Shown here: piece by piece, positions 32,181-45,350 of the stretch | How positions within the stretch are numbered: the stretch's first letter is position 1 | How the letters are laid out: the number at the start of each line of letters is the position of its first letter | Source: Humulus lupulus | Lineage: Eukaryota; Streptophyta; Magnoliopsida; Rosales; Cannabaceae | DNA length: 64,000 nt | Direction of reading: 5' to 3' | NCBI RefSeq assembly: GCF_963169125.1 | Contig: NC_084798.1 | Span: forward strand, 196,287,481-196,351,480 | Program-made: the position numbers and the translations under genes | The notes under the pieces: generated by a model | The model's input: only the letters and a program-made list of their open reading frames with translations | What the model was told of the DNA's origin: nothing | The model's database searches: none

Positions 32181-34559
32181 TGTAACGCCCTGGTTACCCC
32201 AGAAAAATTACGGTGAACAGTGAACCAGAAATTTAACTTGCTACCCGAGTCATTTGGTTAAAAACGTGCTTCTAGTGTTATTAACAGGCTAAGGTGGAAA
32301 ACCAATCAAAAGGAAATGATATATTTTATTTAAAACATAAAACTGTTCATGGGCCCATAAAAACATTTACAAGTTATTTACAACTCAAAATGGTCATTAC
32401 TGTTTCAAATTTACAACCCGCCAACCTAAGCAGAAAAAATAGGGTAACCCCCCTAGTTCCTTTGAGAACTCCTTGGCTGTGGTGGTCAAGCGGCCGCATA
32501 TGTACACAACACCACCTAAGCTCTCCACTCAAGGCTGGGTGAGCTTTTCTTTCCCTTTACCTACACCACATAACACCCATGAGCCAAAGCCCGGCAAGAA
32601 AACACAATAACGCACGAGTAATATCAACAATGATCATAATAATCATTCAGGACTTTCAGTCCAAAATAGAGGAGTGACAATTGAAAAGTCACTAAGGTGG
32701 GTTCAGTTCCCTTTAGCCATGTGACGATAGAGTCACCGTGGCTTTACAAATAAGTGATCATTTCACTAGCTTATCAATATAGGTGCTCGATGAGCTGGTC
32801 ACCAATATAACCTATCGCATGACCATAGAGTCATAACCGTGGGATTCCGCTTCCTAGCCATGTGACAAGCAGTCACCTAGGCCTTAGGCCCTAGCTATGA
32901 GTAACTAGTCCTAGACTAGTCAAGCACTTATAAGTTTCATCGACCTTAGGGTCGGTCCAACATTAATGCTCCTAGATTCATTCAACACTGATATCGATTA
33001 GATCTAATCTTGTATCGGCCTTGCGTTCAGGACGCTTATGTCGTTTCTGACTCTCAGGTTAGTAATACGCGACCAGTGCCGTCCCTGACTAATCACTGTC
33101 ATACACAAGTAAGCAAGCTCTGCTAAGCATTTAATATGCAATCAATGTCCACATTTATCAGCCAACATGCCTTAACAAAAATCATGCATGTCATTTAAAC
33201 AGGGTGCAGTTCTCTTACCTCTGGTTCGAGCGAGAAATAGAACAAGAACGACTCCTGAGAACGATCGATCTTTTGATTCCTTAGCGGTTACCTAATCATA
33301 ACCAATTATAACCTCCATTAATGAAAATCAACAATAAAAGGGTCTTAACCTAAACCCCATTCTCGGGACCTCGAAACGTGCCCACACGATGAGTAGATTC
33401 GATCCCGGGCCTTAAGGATTGAAATCCCGAGCCAAAAACCCTTAAAAACACTCAAAACGGGATTATGAAGGAACAGAGTAGTGCTACAATCCTGCTCACT
33501 AGCGCCCCAGCTCTATACTCAGAACCCAAAACCACCCAACAGAGCACTGGGTAGCGCTATAGCGCCCCCGGGTGGGCGCTGCAGCGCTACACCCAACCAG
33601 TCCCCTGAAACCTCTTCCTTTGACTCCTTCAATTCCAACTCAATTCCAATGCTTCCAAACCTCATTTTTGGTGCCAAATGAACCCAAAAACTATTCGCAC
33701 ATGCCCTAAGCATCACAACCACAAGAACCCTAGCCAAAAACTCCCAACAAAGCCAATCATCCAACCTAGAAATCTCAACTGAAAACCAAAGCTAAAAAAG
33801 GGCAAACCAGGAAATTTAATGGCTAGAAACTTACCTCAAGCTCAGATTATGATGCTCTTCAATGGTGGAACACACTCCCAAGCTCTCAAGACTTACTTCC
33901 CAAGCTTGAATCCCCAACTTAAGCTCAAAAATCCAAAGAGAAAATGAAGAAAAACAGGTACGGGAGAAGCTTTGTTCTATGCTCTGTTTTCTCTTTCTAC
34001 AACCTTCAATGGCTTAATACTATCCTAGGGGTGAAAAGACCAAAATACCCTAGGTCAAATAAGGATTTCTAAAGGCTCCCAAGGGAAAAATTGACATTTC
34101 CACCTATTTCGTTAATCATAATTAACGCTCTCCAATTCCCGCTATTCTCGATATTCTCAAACACCAATAATTCATATCCCGTTACCCTTTAATTCCCGGC
34201 AACACTCTAACCATTAAAATCACCCCGAGCCCCGAACTTAAACCTGTTATGACTAAACCACTAATTAATATTCAAAGATCGTCTCATGTTGAATAGCTCG
34301 AACAAATCCACATTATAATGTGGTCTCAACAATATGTCACCGACATGCATACAAATATACAATTACGCCCTCAACAGGCCAAATCACCAAAACACCCCTG
34401 TAAAGAAATGTGGACCCACATGCATGCATTTAACATCATATTATAATATAATTCACATAAACATGCATATAATCATTTAATGACATAATTAAACAATTAT
34501 GGCCCTCCCAGTCTACTAATCCAGCCATTAAACCGCATTAGGGATTTTGGGGCATTACA
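32181..34559 (-). repeat. Solo Tekay/Del-like LTR
   Basis: 2,379 bp, TGTAACGCCC...GCATTACA, flanked by ATAAC (32176-32180) and ATCAC (34560-34564), a 4/5 target duplication. No internal sequence on either side. Inserted in the second copy of a 288-bp duplication. Contains the family's GC-rich patch (33490-33600, AGCGC motifs). Confidence 0.8.
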
Positions 34560-35360
34560 ATCACATATTTGATTTATTTGACATTTTTGGTTGTATTAAT
34601 TCGTTTGACTCATATGACTAATATATTACATAAATATTTATTTATATATGGTTTCAAATAACCAAAATCGATGAATTAAATAATTTATCACAAAATATCA
34701 ACATAATAAATAAGTATGTTAATATTAATTAATTATCAAGTGTGATTAAGTTACTCTATATTTTTTTAAGGAATTATTTTTTCTCGTTTAGATTTATCTT
34801 CAAGGGAAAATAAATAAAATTTTAATTATGAATTAATAAATTTAATTACATTATGAGTATAAATGTGTCAATTCATATCACACAAGTTGATCCTAATCTG
34901 ACATATATATATATATACACTAGATGCAAGCAACGTGCAATGCACATTTCCTTAGTTTTACTTTGAAAATTTATTGATTATTTTTATTAAGTTTTTATGA
35001 TTGCCATATAAATTTAAATAAATAAACAATATTATATATAAAAGAATGACATAAACATATTAAAAGAAAAATTAAACCAAAATATTATTTATGGTTTTTT
35101 AAAAAAAAATAATACGATAACATTTTAAATCACAAACTACTATATTTAAGGTACAAAACATTCATGATATTATTGAAATCACACCACAGTGATTGAAGAA
35201 GAAACTTCCTTATTATTGATAGAAGATAAATGTTGTTATAATTTCTTATTTAGTTACACAATCATACTATTTGTACACATGCGACACTTATATATAATGC
35301 ATTTATTACGTATTATATATTATTGTAATAATAATATTTTATAACATCTGAATTTATATT
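34560..35360. other. AT-rich intergenic sequence
   Basis: Completes the 288-bp duplication and then runs into low-complexity AT sequence with a (TA)n tract near 34903. No gene seen. Confidence 0.55.
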
Positions 35361-35444
35361 TGTTTTTCGTGTTTTCACGAGGACATGTGGCATTCATTAG
35401 AGGAGCAATTAAGCTCCTCGAGCGTTGGTGAGGTTTCGTACAAA

Positions 35445-36105
35445 GGTCTGTCCTCGAGGTGCATATGTCTCCAAGCAAGGCCACGTCCAATGACCCAACT
35501 CCAAGGCGTGGATGTTTCCAAGTGAGGCCACGCCCTGAGGTCTGTCCTCAAGGCGCGGAAGTCTCCAGGCAAGGCCATGTCCCGTGACCCATCTTTAAGG
35601 CGTGAATATTTCCAAGTGAGGCCACACCCTGAGGTCTGTCCTCGAGGCGCGGATGTCTCCAGGCGAAGCCACATCCTGTGCCCCGTCTCCAAAACGTGGA
35701 TATTTCCAAGTGAGGCCATGCTCCGAGGTCTGTCCTCGAGGCGCAGATGTCTCCAGGAAAGGCCACGTCCCGTGACCCATCTCCAAGGAATGGATTTTTC
35801 CAAGTGAGGCCACCCCCCGAGGTCTATCCTCGAGGCGTGGATGTCTCCAAGAAAGGCTACGTCCCATGACCCATCTCCAAGGCGTGGATTTTTCCAAGTG
35901 AGGCCACGCCCTGAGGTCTATCCTCGAGGCGCAGATGTCTCCAAGAAAGGCCACGTCCCGTGACCCATCTCCAAGGCGTGGATGTTTCCAAGTGAGGCCA
36001 TGCCCCGAGGTCTGTCCTCGAGGCGCGAATGTCTCCAGGCGAAGCCACGTCCCATGACCTGTCTCCAAAATGTAAATGTCTCCAAGTAAGGTCACGCCCC
36101 AAGGA
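35445..36105 (+). repeat. 94-bp minisatellite, about 7 copies
   Basis: GGTCTGTCCTCGAGG-type starts occur at 35445, 35539, 35633, 35727, 35821, 35915 and 36009, an exact 94-bp spacing. Each unit consists of two related halves of about 47 bp (…GGCGYGGATGTYTCCA…GGCCACG…). Because the array has few stops, it gives ORFs such as 35595-36224 minus that are repeat translations, not genes. Confidence 0.92.
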
Positions 36106-36569
36106 CCATTCAGATGGTCATCTCTCTCTTCATTCGCCAATCTCCCAGGTCTAGGATTCTTGTCCTCAGACCCAGAGTAGCCGCCAAGTGTCAGTTGTCG
36201 AGCTGTGGCCAACCAGAAGATCATCTGAAAACTTTTGGCGAGACTCGATTAGTGGTGTCGAGTTTGTACCCTTGACAATCAGCATCGTGTGACATGGGAG
36301 AACGTTCACCGTATCCTCACATGGTCAGATATATGTTCCCCATGAAGTTGGTGGACAACTTTCTGCAAATGAGCTCTGTGCGATCCGCCTAGGCCCACGA
36401 TTTTTTTTAGTGCATCCATATGTAGTTAATTAGCAATTTACTCCCCAAATGATAGGGGAATGTGTATTAAATGTTGATTAAGGGCATTAATGACCCATGC
36501 CTCTATAAATAGGGTTGATGTATTTCCTTGTAAGGGCTAGTTAAGCATTGTAAACTCAGAGCAATATAT

Positions 36570-38421
36570 TGTTGGGAAAACTTATACAGGATCTTAATTA
36601 TTTTCATGTAAATCTTATAGTAAACAAATTAATATAAGAAAACCTAGAACATGTTTTTACAATTGAATTTAAACAGAGATAATGATAAGAACACTTACAT
36701 TATATGCAGTAGAATGTGTTACTCCTTCCTTCAGTTTCTCTTACCCTTGAATCCTTTCTGTCGCAGGGTATCACCAAGAAACTGAACCGATCTTCAAATT
36801 TCTTCACAGTCTTCCAAAGTATTCTTGGAATCACCTAGACTAGAGTGGGAAATTATCAACACATGAGATAGATACAAAGAGAAAAAAAATAGAAGAGAAT
36901 ATTGAGGCTTAGAAAATGACTTATGCTGTAGAGAGAATCTAAAACCTAGAGCATCAAAAATAGATCTTCTCAGATTCACCACTCTGATCATCTGATTTCA
37001 ACTCTCACTTAGCATTCCTTTTATAGGCTCAATTAGGTCATTTATTTTAATTAAAAAATCAATAAAATAATAGATAATTACAGCCATTAGGTCGAAATTA
37101 TCACGGGCTTTAGGCCTGTGAAATTTCCCATTTAATTATAAGCCTGTTGGACTTAAAATCAAGGCCCGTATTATTTTCTATTGATTAATTAATTAAATAA
37201 TTAGTTAAATCCTTTATCAAATTAATTATTTATAATTTTAACCTTTATTTAAACTTATTTATTAATTTAGACTCCAATTTATCTTAATTAATAAATATTC
37301 CCTAAAATCTACTTTCTTTTCTAAATTGCATAATTCTATGAAACTATCCAAAATTGACCTGGTCAACTTTGATAATTCTAATTGATAATTAACTCAATTA
37401 ATTGAGACTATCTAGATAATTTTATCCAAGGTGCAGTGGGGACCATGGGCCTATGAAATCAAGCTCCAATAAGTTATTATAAATTTAACAAATAAATTTA
37501 CTAACTTATTAATTCCTCGCGACTCCACTAAAGACTCAGAATTGCACTCTTGAATTCATAGAACGCTCTATAAGCTATATAGATACGTTATTAGTTATCC
37601 ATTGTTACAACCATAATTATCACTCAATCCTCTATAGACGGTCTACAATGAGATGGGACTTAAATACCGTTTTACCCCTCATTGCATTTTATCCTTAAAA
37701 CACTTTCAGTAAACTAATATTAATTACTGAAATGAGATCTCTATCATTTAGCACCTCAAACCAAACTAAAAGGAAACCGTCATTTTAATTCTTCATCAGA
37801 AGCTATAGATGTTCATATCTATAATTAACACTCCCACTCATTACACTACCAAGTTTCCAAGTAGTAAGTATGGGCTAGTCCGTAGGGTAAGCTGGTAATG
37901 AACAAGTCAAAGAACTCAATTAATACAATCACTTAGAATACTACCACTCAAAATTGAGATTAAATTGGTCTATGGTAAACTATATGATATGACTAGAATA
38001 GATAATAACTGTATGCTTACATATCCTATCTACTGTCAATATCAGTCCATTCCGATGTAACAAATACATCCGATCTTATCTGCTTTGCTAATGTTCTGAA
38101 AAGAACATAACACTACAATGTGTAAGTAGATTATATCGTAGATTGACAAGTTAGTGTAAATCTTGTGCACTGGCTAATCTTAGGACTAACTTATTTTTGA
38201 ACATATAATCATATTTATATTCCACTGTGATTACGTCACTATAAATATGATTAGCTATATGCTCGAGATTTAATAGAAGTTTATATTAATCAAATAATCA
38301 TGAAAATAAAACATGTGAGCAAAGTGATTGACCAAGTCAAAAGTTGATTTCTATTCTTTTATTGATAATAAAATGAGATTACAAAGAAATTGGGTTTTAA
38401 TTAGGGCATAAAACCCCAACA
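36570..38421 (-). repeat. Solo copia LTR
   Basis: 1,852 bp, TGTTGGGAAAA...CCCCAACA, with the perfect target duplication TATAT at 36565-36569 and 38422-38426. Related to the LTRs at 27483 and 42397 by the shared box at 37438-37473. Minus orientation is inferred by similarity to element A's LTR. Sits just downstream of the TATA box in element D's LTR. Confidence 0.85.
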
Positions 38422-38603
38422 TATATATGTTGCCTGAGACTCCATTGAAGCTTGCTCAAACAAGCTTCAAACTCATTAATATCAAAGACTCGTGGACTAG
38501 AGCTCTTTTATAGCCTGAACCGCGTAAAACCTCTGTGTTATTTTCTTCTAATTTCTGTTGAGTTCTTAGATTAGGTTGATAGAGAAAAAGGCAGTCAAAA
38601 TTT

Positions 38604-38621
38604 TGGTGCTTTCATTGAGAG
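38604..38621 (+). other. Putative primer-binding site of element D
   Basis: TGGTGCTTTCATTGAGAG, identical to 13141-13158 in element C. Confidence 0.65.
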
Positions 38622-38649
38622 ATTAAAGAAAGAGTGAAGAAAAACGACC

Positions 38650-39140
38650 ATGGTGACCACTAGACGGAACGCACCAGACGACACAGCCCCTCCCATCGGA
38701 GTTGAGGGTGGAGAAACCAATCGTCCACCTCCACAAGGCCTCCCAGAGATGGTTTATGAGGATTATGAGGAAAATGATGATTACAACGGCGTAGGCGACG
38801 GAGGTGATGACGAGTACTATGATGAGGATTATCCTCAGTCGATGGACGCGGATGAACCACCAGAGGTGGTGGTGCTCCGCAACCAGGTAGCTACCCAGCA
38901 GCAAAAACTCGATGCCCAAGAGGGAAATATTGCTGCCTTACAAGAGATGGTTAACGCCATGAGGCCCACATTGGTGGCCCAAGGGCTGCGAGTGCACCCA
39001 CACGTCGAAATACCGTATAGGAAGCCAGTTGGTGTGCCACCCGTGCACCCAGCTACAGTGTTGCCTGTTAACGCAGCAGGTGTGCCTCCCAAGCACCCCA
39101 CTGACGTGGCAGAAGATTCGCCAGCAGGTGCGCTGCTTAC
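38650..39140 (+). CDS. Gag N-terminus of element D, truncated
   Basis: ATG at 38650, 29 bp after the PBS. Product MVTTRRNAPDDTAPPIGVEGG, then an acidic tract (EDYEENDDYN...DDEYYDEDY), a coiled-coil-like segment (VVVLRNQVATQQQKLDAQEGNIAALQEMVN) and a Pro/Val-rich segment (VGVPPVHPA). This matches the layout of the TAT gag N-terminus in element C. The capsid domain is missing because a Tekay-like LTR begins at 39141; the frame runs a few codons into that LTR (stop 39153). Confidence 0.7.
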
Positions 39141-41608
39141 TGTAACACCCTAGATAGCCAAGATCGTTGCACTTTGTATTTAAATAGTGCTAGACTCGCT
39201 AAACGAATCATTTGGCCATAAATGTGTAACTAAACATGATTAATGACTTAGGGTTAAATTTTTTGGACGAAAGGAACATTCATTTTATTAAAACATTAAG
39301 TTCGTACATGGGATCCCAAAATAAATATTTACAAAGTCATTTACAGTTCCAAAAGGGTAATTACAACTCAAAAGTTACAAACAGCCAACCTAAGCGACAA
39401 AATAAGGTTTGACCCTAGCTCCTCTGAGAAACCCCGGTCGTGGTGGTCGAGCAGCCGCATATGTGCACGTCGCCACCGAAGCTCTCCAACTCATGGCTGG
39501 TCCAGCTTCCCTTTCCCCTTATCTGCACCACATAGCACCCGTGAGCCAAGGCTCAACAAGAAAACTTAAACATGCTCATAAGCAATTAGTAACATATTAC
39601 TAAATCATAATAAGCATGCCTAGAAGCAATAAGCCTACTTATGCATGCATTCTATTCATATAAGTGACTACAACGTCATATCGGGGCCAATTTCCCTAAT
39701 TAACTTACTAATAAGTCATACTGGGGCCCAGTGCCCTAGGATATGGGACTAATAGTTCACCTCGGGGCCCGTTGCCCTATCCTCTATATAACCAGCCTTG
39801 GAGCTGGCCCAGCGTATCTAGCGTTTTAATTTTCCATGACCATTGGGTCGGACAAGCGTATAATTTGCTCCTGATTAGGCCTAACCATAACGACTAACGC
39901 TTAGCGCGTTATCGCCGCCCTTGACTTATAAGTCAATGCTTTCAATCAGCATTATTGTTGTCCTTGACTTATAAGTCAAGCATTTCTCAATCAGATAATG
40001 CAAATAGACATACATTATATAACAATTATCCAGATACAGAGCATTCAACATGCTTAATCAAACAATCATAAGCATAATCATAATCATAATCATGCACATT
40101 TACAGGGGCCCAAGCCCTAATCAAATTTGTATTTAACAATCGGGCCAAGCCCTAATCACATACATCACGTATTGGGTGTAGTTTTCTTACCTTTGGTCCA
40201 TGCACCGAATAGATAAAATGACCCTCAAGTTGATCCTGCCCCGAGCCCTAGTGGTAACCCAGTCACAATCATATGTAATAACCTCATTAAGATTCAATCC
40301 CAAAAACAAACTCCGGGGCCACTACCGTGCTCTCGGGACTTCCAATCCAACCCAACGGGGTGGTGGAACCATCCATCAAGCTCCCAAAACCTTCCCAAGC
40401 TCTAAAAACGGGGCTTGCTGAAGTTGGTATAGGGTAGAGGAGCCCAACCAAGTCAGAGAGCCCCCTAGCACTTTCCCTGCATAGCGCAGGGGCGCCTAAC
40501 ACAAGGGAAGGGGCCCCCTAACCCAAACAGGGAGCCCCAAGTCCTTCTCTGCATAGCGCAGGGGTGCCCAACCATAAGGGCAGGGACGCTACCGTATGAA
40601 CCCATAAATTTCTGGGTTTTCCACCTGCGTTTTCTCCGAATTCAAACCACCAAAATCTACCCCAAACACATCCCAAACTCATAATTCAGCCCCAAAACAT
40701 TATCAATACATTAAGACCACAAAAACCCAACCTTAAACTTGATCAAAACCCCACAAAAACTCAAAACCCACATCTTGAGCTTCAAATCTCAAGAACACCT
40801 CAAGAACATAAAGAATTTATTGGAAACAAGGAGAATTCTTACCTTAATCTGTCAAGCTGCAAGCCCAAAGCTGCCTATGCCCAAATTCTAGCTTCAATCT
40901 TTCAAGTTTTGAGCCTTTCCTCAAAATTCAAAAACACCTCAAGGCTATGAGAGAGAGAGAGAGAGAAAATTGAGAGTTGAGAGTGTTTCTTTATGGGGTC
41001 TACTAGGTTCTGGGTTGGCTGGGTATATCTATCCCTTAGGAATGAAATGACTAAAATACCCCTTGCCCTTAGCTTTGCTCTCTTATGCCCTCAAGGCCAA
41101 ACTAGTCTTTTGTCACATATCTCGTTAATCATAATTAATGCCTCATAATTCTCGTTACTTACAACACCCTTAAATAATCATTAAACAATTCCCATTACCC
41201 GATAAGTCCTGGTAATGTACTAAATTACCAAAATACCCCTAGGCTCACCCTGAGACGGGTATTTAACCCCGTTATGACTAAACCGCTGCTTTGCTCTCTA
41301 GGATAGTCTCGTGCCGTACAACTCAAATATATCCACATAATAATGTGGTCTCAATCAATATGCGCATATATATATATACAAGTATGCCCTCAACGGGCCA
41401 AAATTACGAAAATACCCTTCTAATAAGAAACTGGTCCACATGCATGCTTAATACACCTAAACATGCAATTACAATCATATTATAATATAACTCACATAAT
41501 TCATATAATCACACATATCATCACATAGTAATGCAATTAAAACAATTATTGCCCTCCTGGCCCCCTAATCAAGGCACTAAGCCTTATTAGGGAATTTGGG
41601 ACGTTACA
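39141..41608 (-). repeat. 3' LTR of a Tekay/Del-like chromovirus
   Basis: 2,468 bp, TGTAACACCC...GACGTTACA. In element orientation it follows the pol end and polypurine tract at 41609-41645, so it is a 3' LTR. It has a GC-rich patch at 40440-40590 with duplicated TGCATAGCGCAGGGG. Confidence 0.8.
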
Positions 41609-41645
41609 ACTATCCCCTCTTTATAGGAATTTCGTCCTCAAAATT
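41609..41645 (-). other. Polypurine tract of the Tekay-like element
   Basis: On the minus strand the sequence before the LTR reads GACGAAATTCC, then AAAGAGGGGATAG, purine-rich and adjoining TGTAACGTCC. Confidence 0.65.
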
Positions 41646-41918
41646 TTATCTAAATAGCTCAGGATACTGATCCTGCATGTTGGACTCTAACTCCCAGGTC
41701 GCCTCCTCGACCTCGTTATTCCTCCATAGTACCTTAATCAGAGGTATGGTTTTGTTCCTCATGACCTTGTTCTTCCTGTCTAGTATTTGGATTGGTTGTT
41801 CCTCGTAGGAAAGATCTGCCTGCAGCTCCAGATCTTCATAACTCAACACATGAGCCACGTCTGACACATACTTTCAAAGTGTCAAAATATGAAACACGTT
41901 GTGTACATTTGTCCTACT
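41646..41918 (-). pseudogene. C-terminus of Tekay/Del chromovirus pol
   Basis: Minus-strand reading NVHNVFHILTL then stop, KYVSDVAHVLSYEDLELQ, PIQILDRKNKVMRNK, VLWRNNEVEEATWELE, YPELF and stop. This is the integrase tail and start of the chromodomain-like end typical of Tekay/Del (VHNVFHVS..L+KY, IP+VKVLWRN...EEATWE). One stop lies within the alignable part. The remaining pol is absent: at about 41919-41926 it is fused to another LTR. Confidence 0.8.
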
Positions 41919-41926
41919 ACTCAAGG

Positions 41927-42396
41927 ACCGTTACACTGCGTATTTTAAATAGTGCTAGACTCGCTAAACGAGTCATTTGGCCATAACCGTGTAACTAAAC
42001 GTGATTAACGGTTTAGGGTTAAATTTTTTGGTCAAAAGGTACCACTGTTTTACTAAAAACGTTTACCTCCATACATGGGATCCCAAACTACATTCAAAAA
42101 GGTTAATTACAATTAAAAATTTATAGCCAGCCGACCTAAGCAGCAAAATAGGGTTTGGCCCTAGTTCCTCTTTAAAACCTCAGCCGTGGTGGTCGAGTAG
42201 CCGAATATGTACACATCGTCACCGAAGCTCTCAAACTCAAGGATGGTCCAACTTTCTTTTCCCTTTACCTGCACCATATAGCACCCGTGAGCCAAGGCTC
42301 AGCAAGAAAACTTAAACATGCTCATAAGCAGTTAATAACATGTTACAAATTCATAATAAGCATGCCTAGCTATAATAATCAAACTCATGCATGCAT
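41927..42396 (-). repeat. Tekay-like LTR fragment, first ~20 bp missing
   Basis: Aligns from about base 20 of the LTR at 39141 (GTTRCACTxxGTATTT, AATAGTGCTAGACTCGCTAAACGA), and ends where a copia LTR inserted at 42397. No gene. Confidence 0.7.
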
Positions 42397-44508
42397 TGTT
42401 GGAAAAACATTCAGAGCACGTAGCGAAAACTAGCGTGGTGGGCCCATTGTTTTAGGAACAACAATAATAAAAAATTTCGTCACTCATCAATTTATATGAA
42501 CAAGAAAACAATCCAGAAACATTAACACACAATATTATTAATCATGCAATATATATAAATATACAATATATTTATGTATAACATATAAACACAAAAATTC
42601 AAGAACATAAACAATTGCCTCTTGAAGCCTATCAAGTATCCTTGAGTCTTTTTGTATATTTTTCGATCATCCTATCCAAAGTTTTTGAGCACTCAAACCA
42701 CGATCTTCCGGAGTGTTCTCTACACCTTAAGATGTGTGTGGGCACATAGAGAACCATAGAGAACATGGGTTCGTATTTTAGGAATCACAAGTATTTCTCA
42801 ACACATGAGAACTTGGATTATGGTGTGAGAATGATTAGAATAAAGAAGAAGAAGAGGAAAGAGTTTTGTGTGACAAAAACTCTGAGAACTATTCTGAATT
42901 GTGTATTGTGTTGTATTGTTGTGCCTGTGTATTTTTTTTTCTCTTCTTCTTCTATATCATATATATAGAGATTTATATTACCTTATTATTCCTAATAATA
43001 ATAGTAATATAATAATATCATAATGATGATAAGATTTTATTTAGGTAAATATCTAACTTACCAAATTCGAAAAAACTATTTTCAAATTATTAATTAATTA
43101 AATAAATAAAATAAAAACAACACTGATATAATATCAGTGTAGTCATACACGCATGACACATTCCTTGGATTGTGTCATGCGTGGACTGTAATATCCTTTT
43201 TAGGGATATTGTATTTTTCTTTTATTTAATTATTTAATTAAAATCAATCTCCCAAAAAATGAGGTATTTATCTTTTTAAGGAAAAGATAACGACCATATT
43301 TCAAAATTCAAAATTCAAATTGATGATCATCATTATCATCATATTTTTAAAATTCAATAAATCAAAAACTATTTTTGACTTACCAATTTTTTTTCTCCCA
43401 CTCAAATAAAATAATTAATTAAAATATTTATTTATTTATTTATATGTATTTTGAAATTTTTTATATTTAAATTAATAATTAGTTCCAAATTAATTATTCA
43501 ACTTCAATTATCATATAATTTCATACTTGAACCAAAGAATAAAATTATTCTCAAATTCCCAAATTATAGTTATACCCTTGTATCAACTCTTACATTGATA
43601 TGGTGTTGATAGAGCCACCCTGGGGACCTATGGACCTATAATATCAAGCTCCAATAAATATTACATTATTAATCAAAGCTCTTTGATTAAATAATCATAT
43701 TTATTAATCTCATGATTACTTCACTATAAATATGAGATTGAACTCTTGATAATTACAGACATATATTTACTGAGTACTTTATTAAATAACAAAGTGTCAA
43801 TTGATATAATCATTACATACATCGTTAATCCTCTATTAATGGTTCATAGTTAAAAGGGAATAAAATTACCGTTTTACCATTTTAGCTATATCTTGTTCCT
43901 AGAGTACCATTGACTTTACTAGTGAAGGTTGTGTCACAACAAGTTGATGTGAGCGCTCATAACCTTTTCAGTTCCAAAAGTCAACCCAATAGGGAACCAT
44001 TATTCAATCTATAAGAAGGTATAGGTTCCATATCTATTAAACTATGTCCCCAGCCATACACATCATTGAGTCCCCAAAACAATTGTTGTTAGCCTGATTA
44101 TTCTGACAAACCTCAACGCATGAATCAAAGGATCAGATGACATATATAGGAGTTCATACCAACCTCATGATTAAGATCATCATGTATATGATCATTGTTT
44201 GATGTGTTTGATTAATACTATGAAACAGTGTTTAAACAAGTATTAACAAATCACATCTAGTCTAGTTCTACATACTCTCACCATGCAAAGTACCTCCACT
44301 AAATTGTCCTACTACACTAGTAACTCGAATCTAGGTCACATGTATCATAATACTAGTGGACCATACTAGCAGTAATTAATCTAAAGATTCCATAACTTTA
44401 TTTTACTACGAACTATTTTAAGTTTATTATCTTAATCTCGATCCTCTCATACCAATATAAGGTTAAGACCATATAGATAAACTTTAGAATTTTTTGACAT
44501 TTTATTAA
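42397..44508 (-). repeat. Copia LTR, right end missing
   Basis: Starts TGTTGGAAAAAC and carries the shared box (43622-43656, GGGGACCTATGGACCTATAA...AAGCTCCAATAA). By comparison with 27483-29387 about the last 100-150 bp are missing at 44508, where element E begins. Whether solo or part of a longer element cannot be told. The ORF at 42765-42968 is AT-rich and not supported. Confidence 0.7.
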
Positions 44509-45129
44509 TGTTGACCCTTGATTTGGCCAACGACACGGAGTCAAAATAACGACAAAGAACAAAAAGGAAATCAAGGAGGGAATCAAATGGGAAGAAAGTG
44601 ACACAAGTGATTTATAGTGGTTCGACCCCAACTGTGTGGTAATAACCTACGTCCACTTAGTGTTCTTATTGATGTTGAATCCCAATGCCGTGATCAAAGA
44701 ACTAGGGTTCTTGAGTTTCACAAGCCTTAGGAGAATTACAACTTTAAGTGGATAATCACACTATGCTTTTCTCTCAAAATACAAAGATTAAAGTCTCAAA
44801 AGTTCAAAAGTCCCTTCCTTGAGCCTTCTCATTCTTATTTATAGGCTCAAGGAGGTTACATGGGCCGATGGGCCTTAATTCTCCTTAATATCAGCGTATC
44901 AAGGCAATAAAAAGCAAATATAATAAATGTAGTTATTACAAGATTGTGTATCTTGAAGGAAATAAATATAAGCATGCGACCAGACTGGTCGCACCTAAAT
45001 GCAAAATTTAATGAAGCAATAATCATTTGGTCGATAGGCGAACAATGTCCCTTCACTTCAAAATTGCCACGTGCCAACCACGTGTAAGAAATTCTTGCCA
45101 CATCATCAGAAGCCATTTTTGGGTAAACA
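44509..45129 (-). repeat. 3' LTR of element E
   Basis: 621 bp from TGTTGACCCTTG to GGGTAAACA. The next bases (45130 on) read on the minus strand as AACTTGGGGGGCAAA, a polypurine tract in the right place for a minus-strand element. No second copy in the window, so the boundary rests on TG/CA ends and the tract. Confidence 0.7.
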
Positions 45130-45350
45130 TTTGCCCCCCAAGTTTATTTCACTGCGACCAGCATAAAGTAAACTTAGGAGACCGACCCTTCGCATACCCC
45201 ACCAAATCTGTCAGAGCCGTCCACACCTTCTTGAAAAAGGCAACTAATCATGTCTTTTCAGTTTCCCAAAAGTTGTCTGATGGCTATCGTGCTTCCCCAT
45301 GCCTTGAAAAGTTAATCCCATCGTTACCTCTTTTACAACGCCACGATCAA

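Larger units (their letters stand above)
35361..38597 (+). repeat. 5' LTR of element D (TAT gypsy), with inserted solo LTR
   Basis: The end (GGCAGTCA, 38597) is followed by the same PBS as in element C, and nearby text (AAGACTCGTGGACTAG, GAACCGCGTAAAACC) matches element C's LTR end. It contains the 94-bp minisatellite and a TATA box (TATAAATA, 36504-36511), and was interrupted by the copia LTR 36570-38421. The left boundary is uncertain: TGTTTTTCG at 35361 is my best guess and I see no target duplication to test it. Confidence 0.6.

Noticed and set aside
35445..36105. CRISPR-like array
   Set aside because: Units are contiguous 94-bp tandem copies with no unique spacers, in plant DNA.
35375..36224. 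Long minus-strand ORFs (up to 209 aa) with Trp-rich repeats
   Set aside because: They are translations of the 94-bp minisatellite, which stays open in more than one frame; not a protein family.
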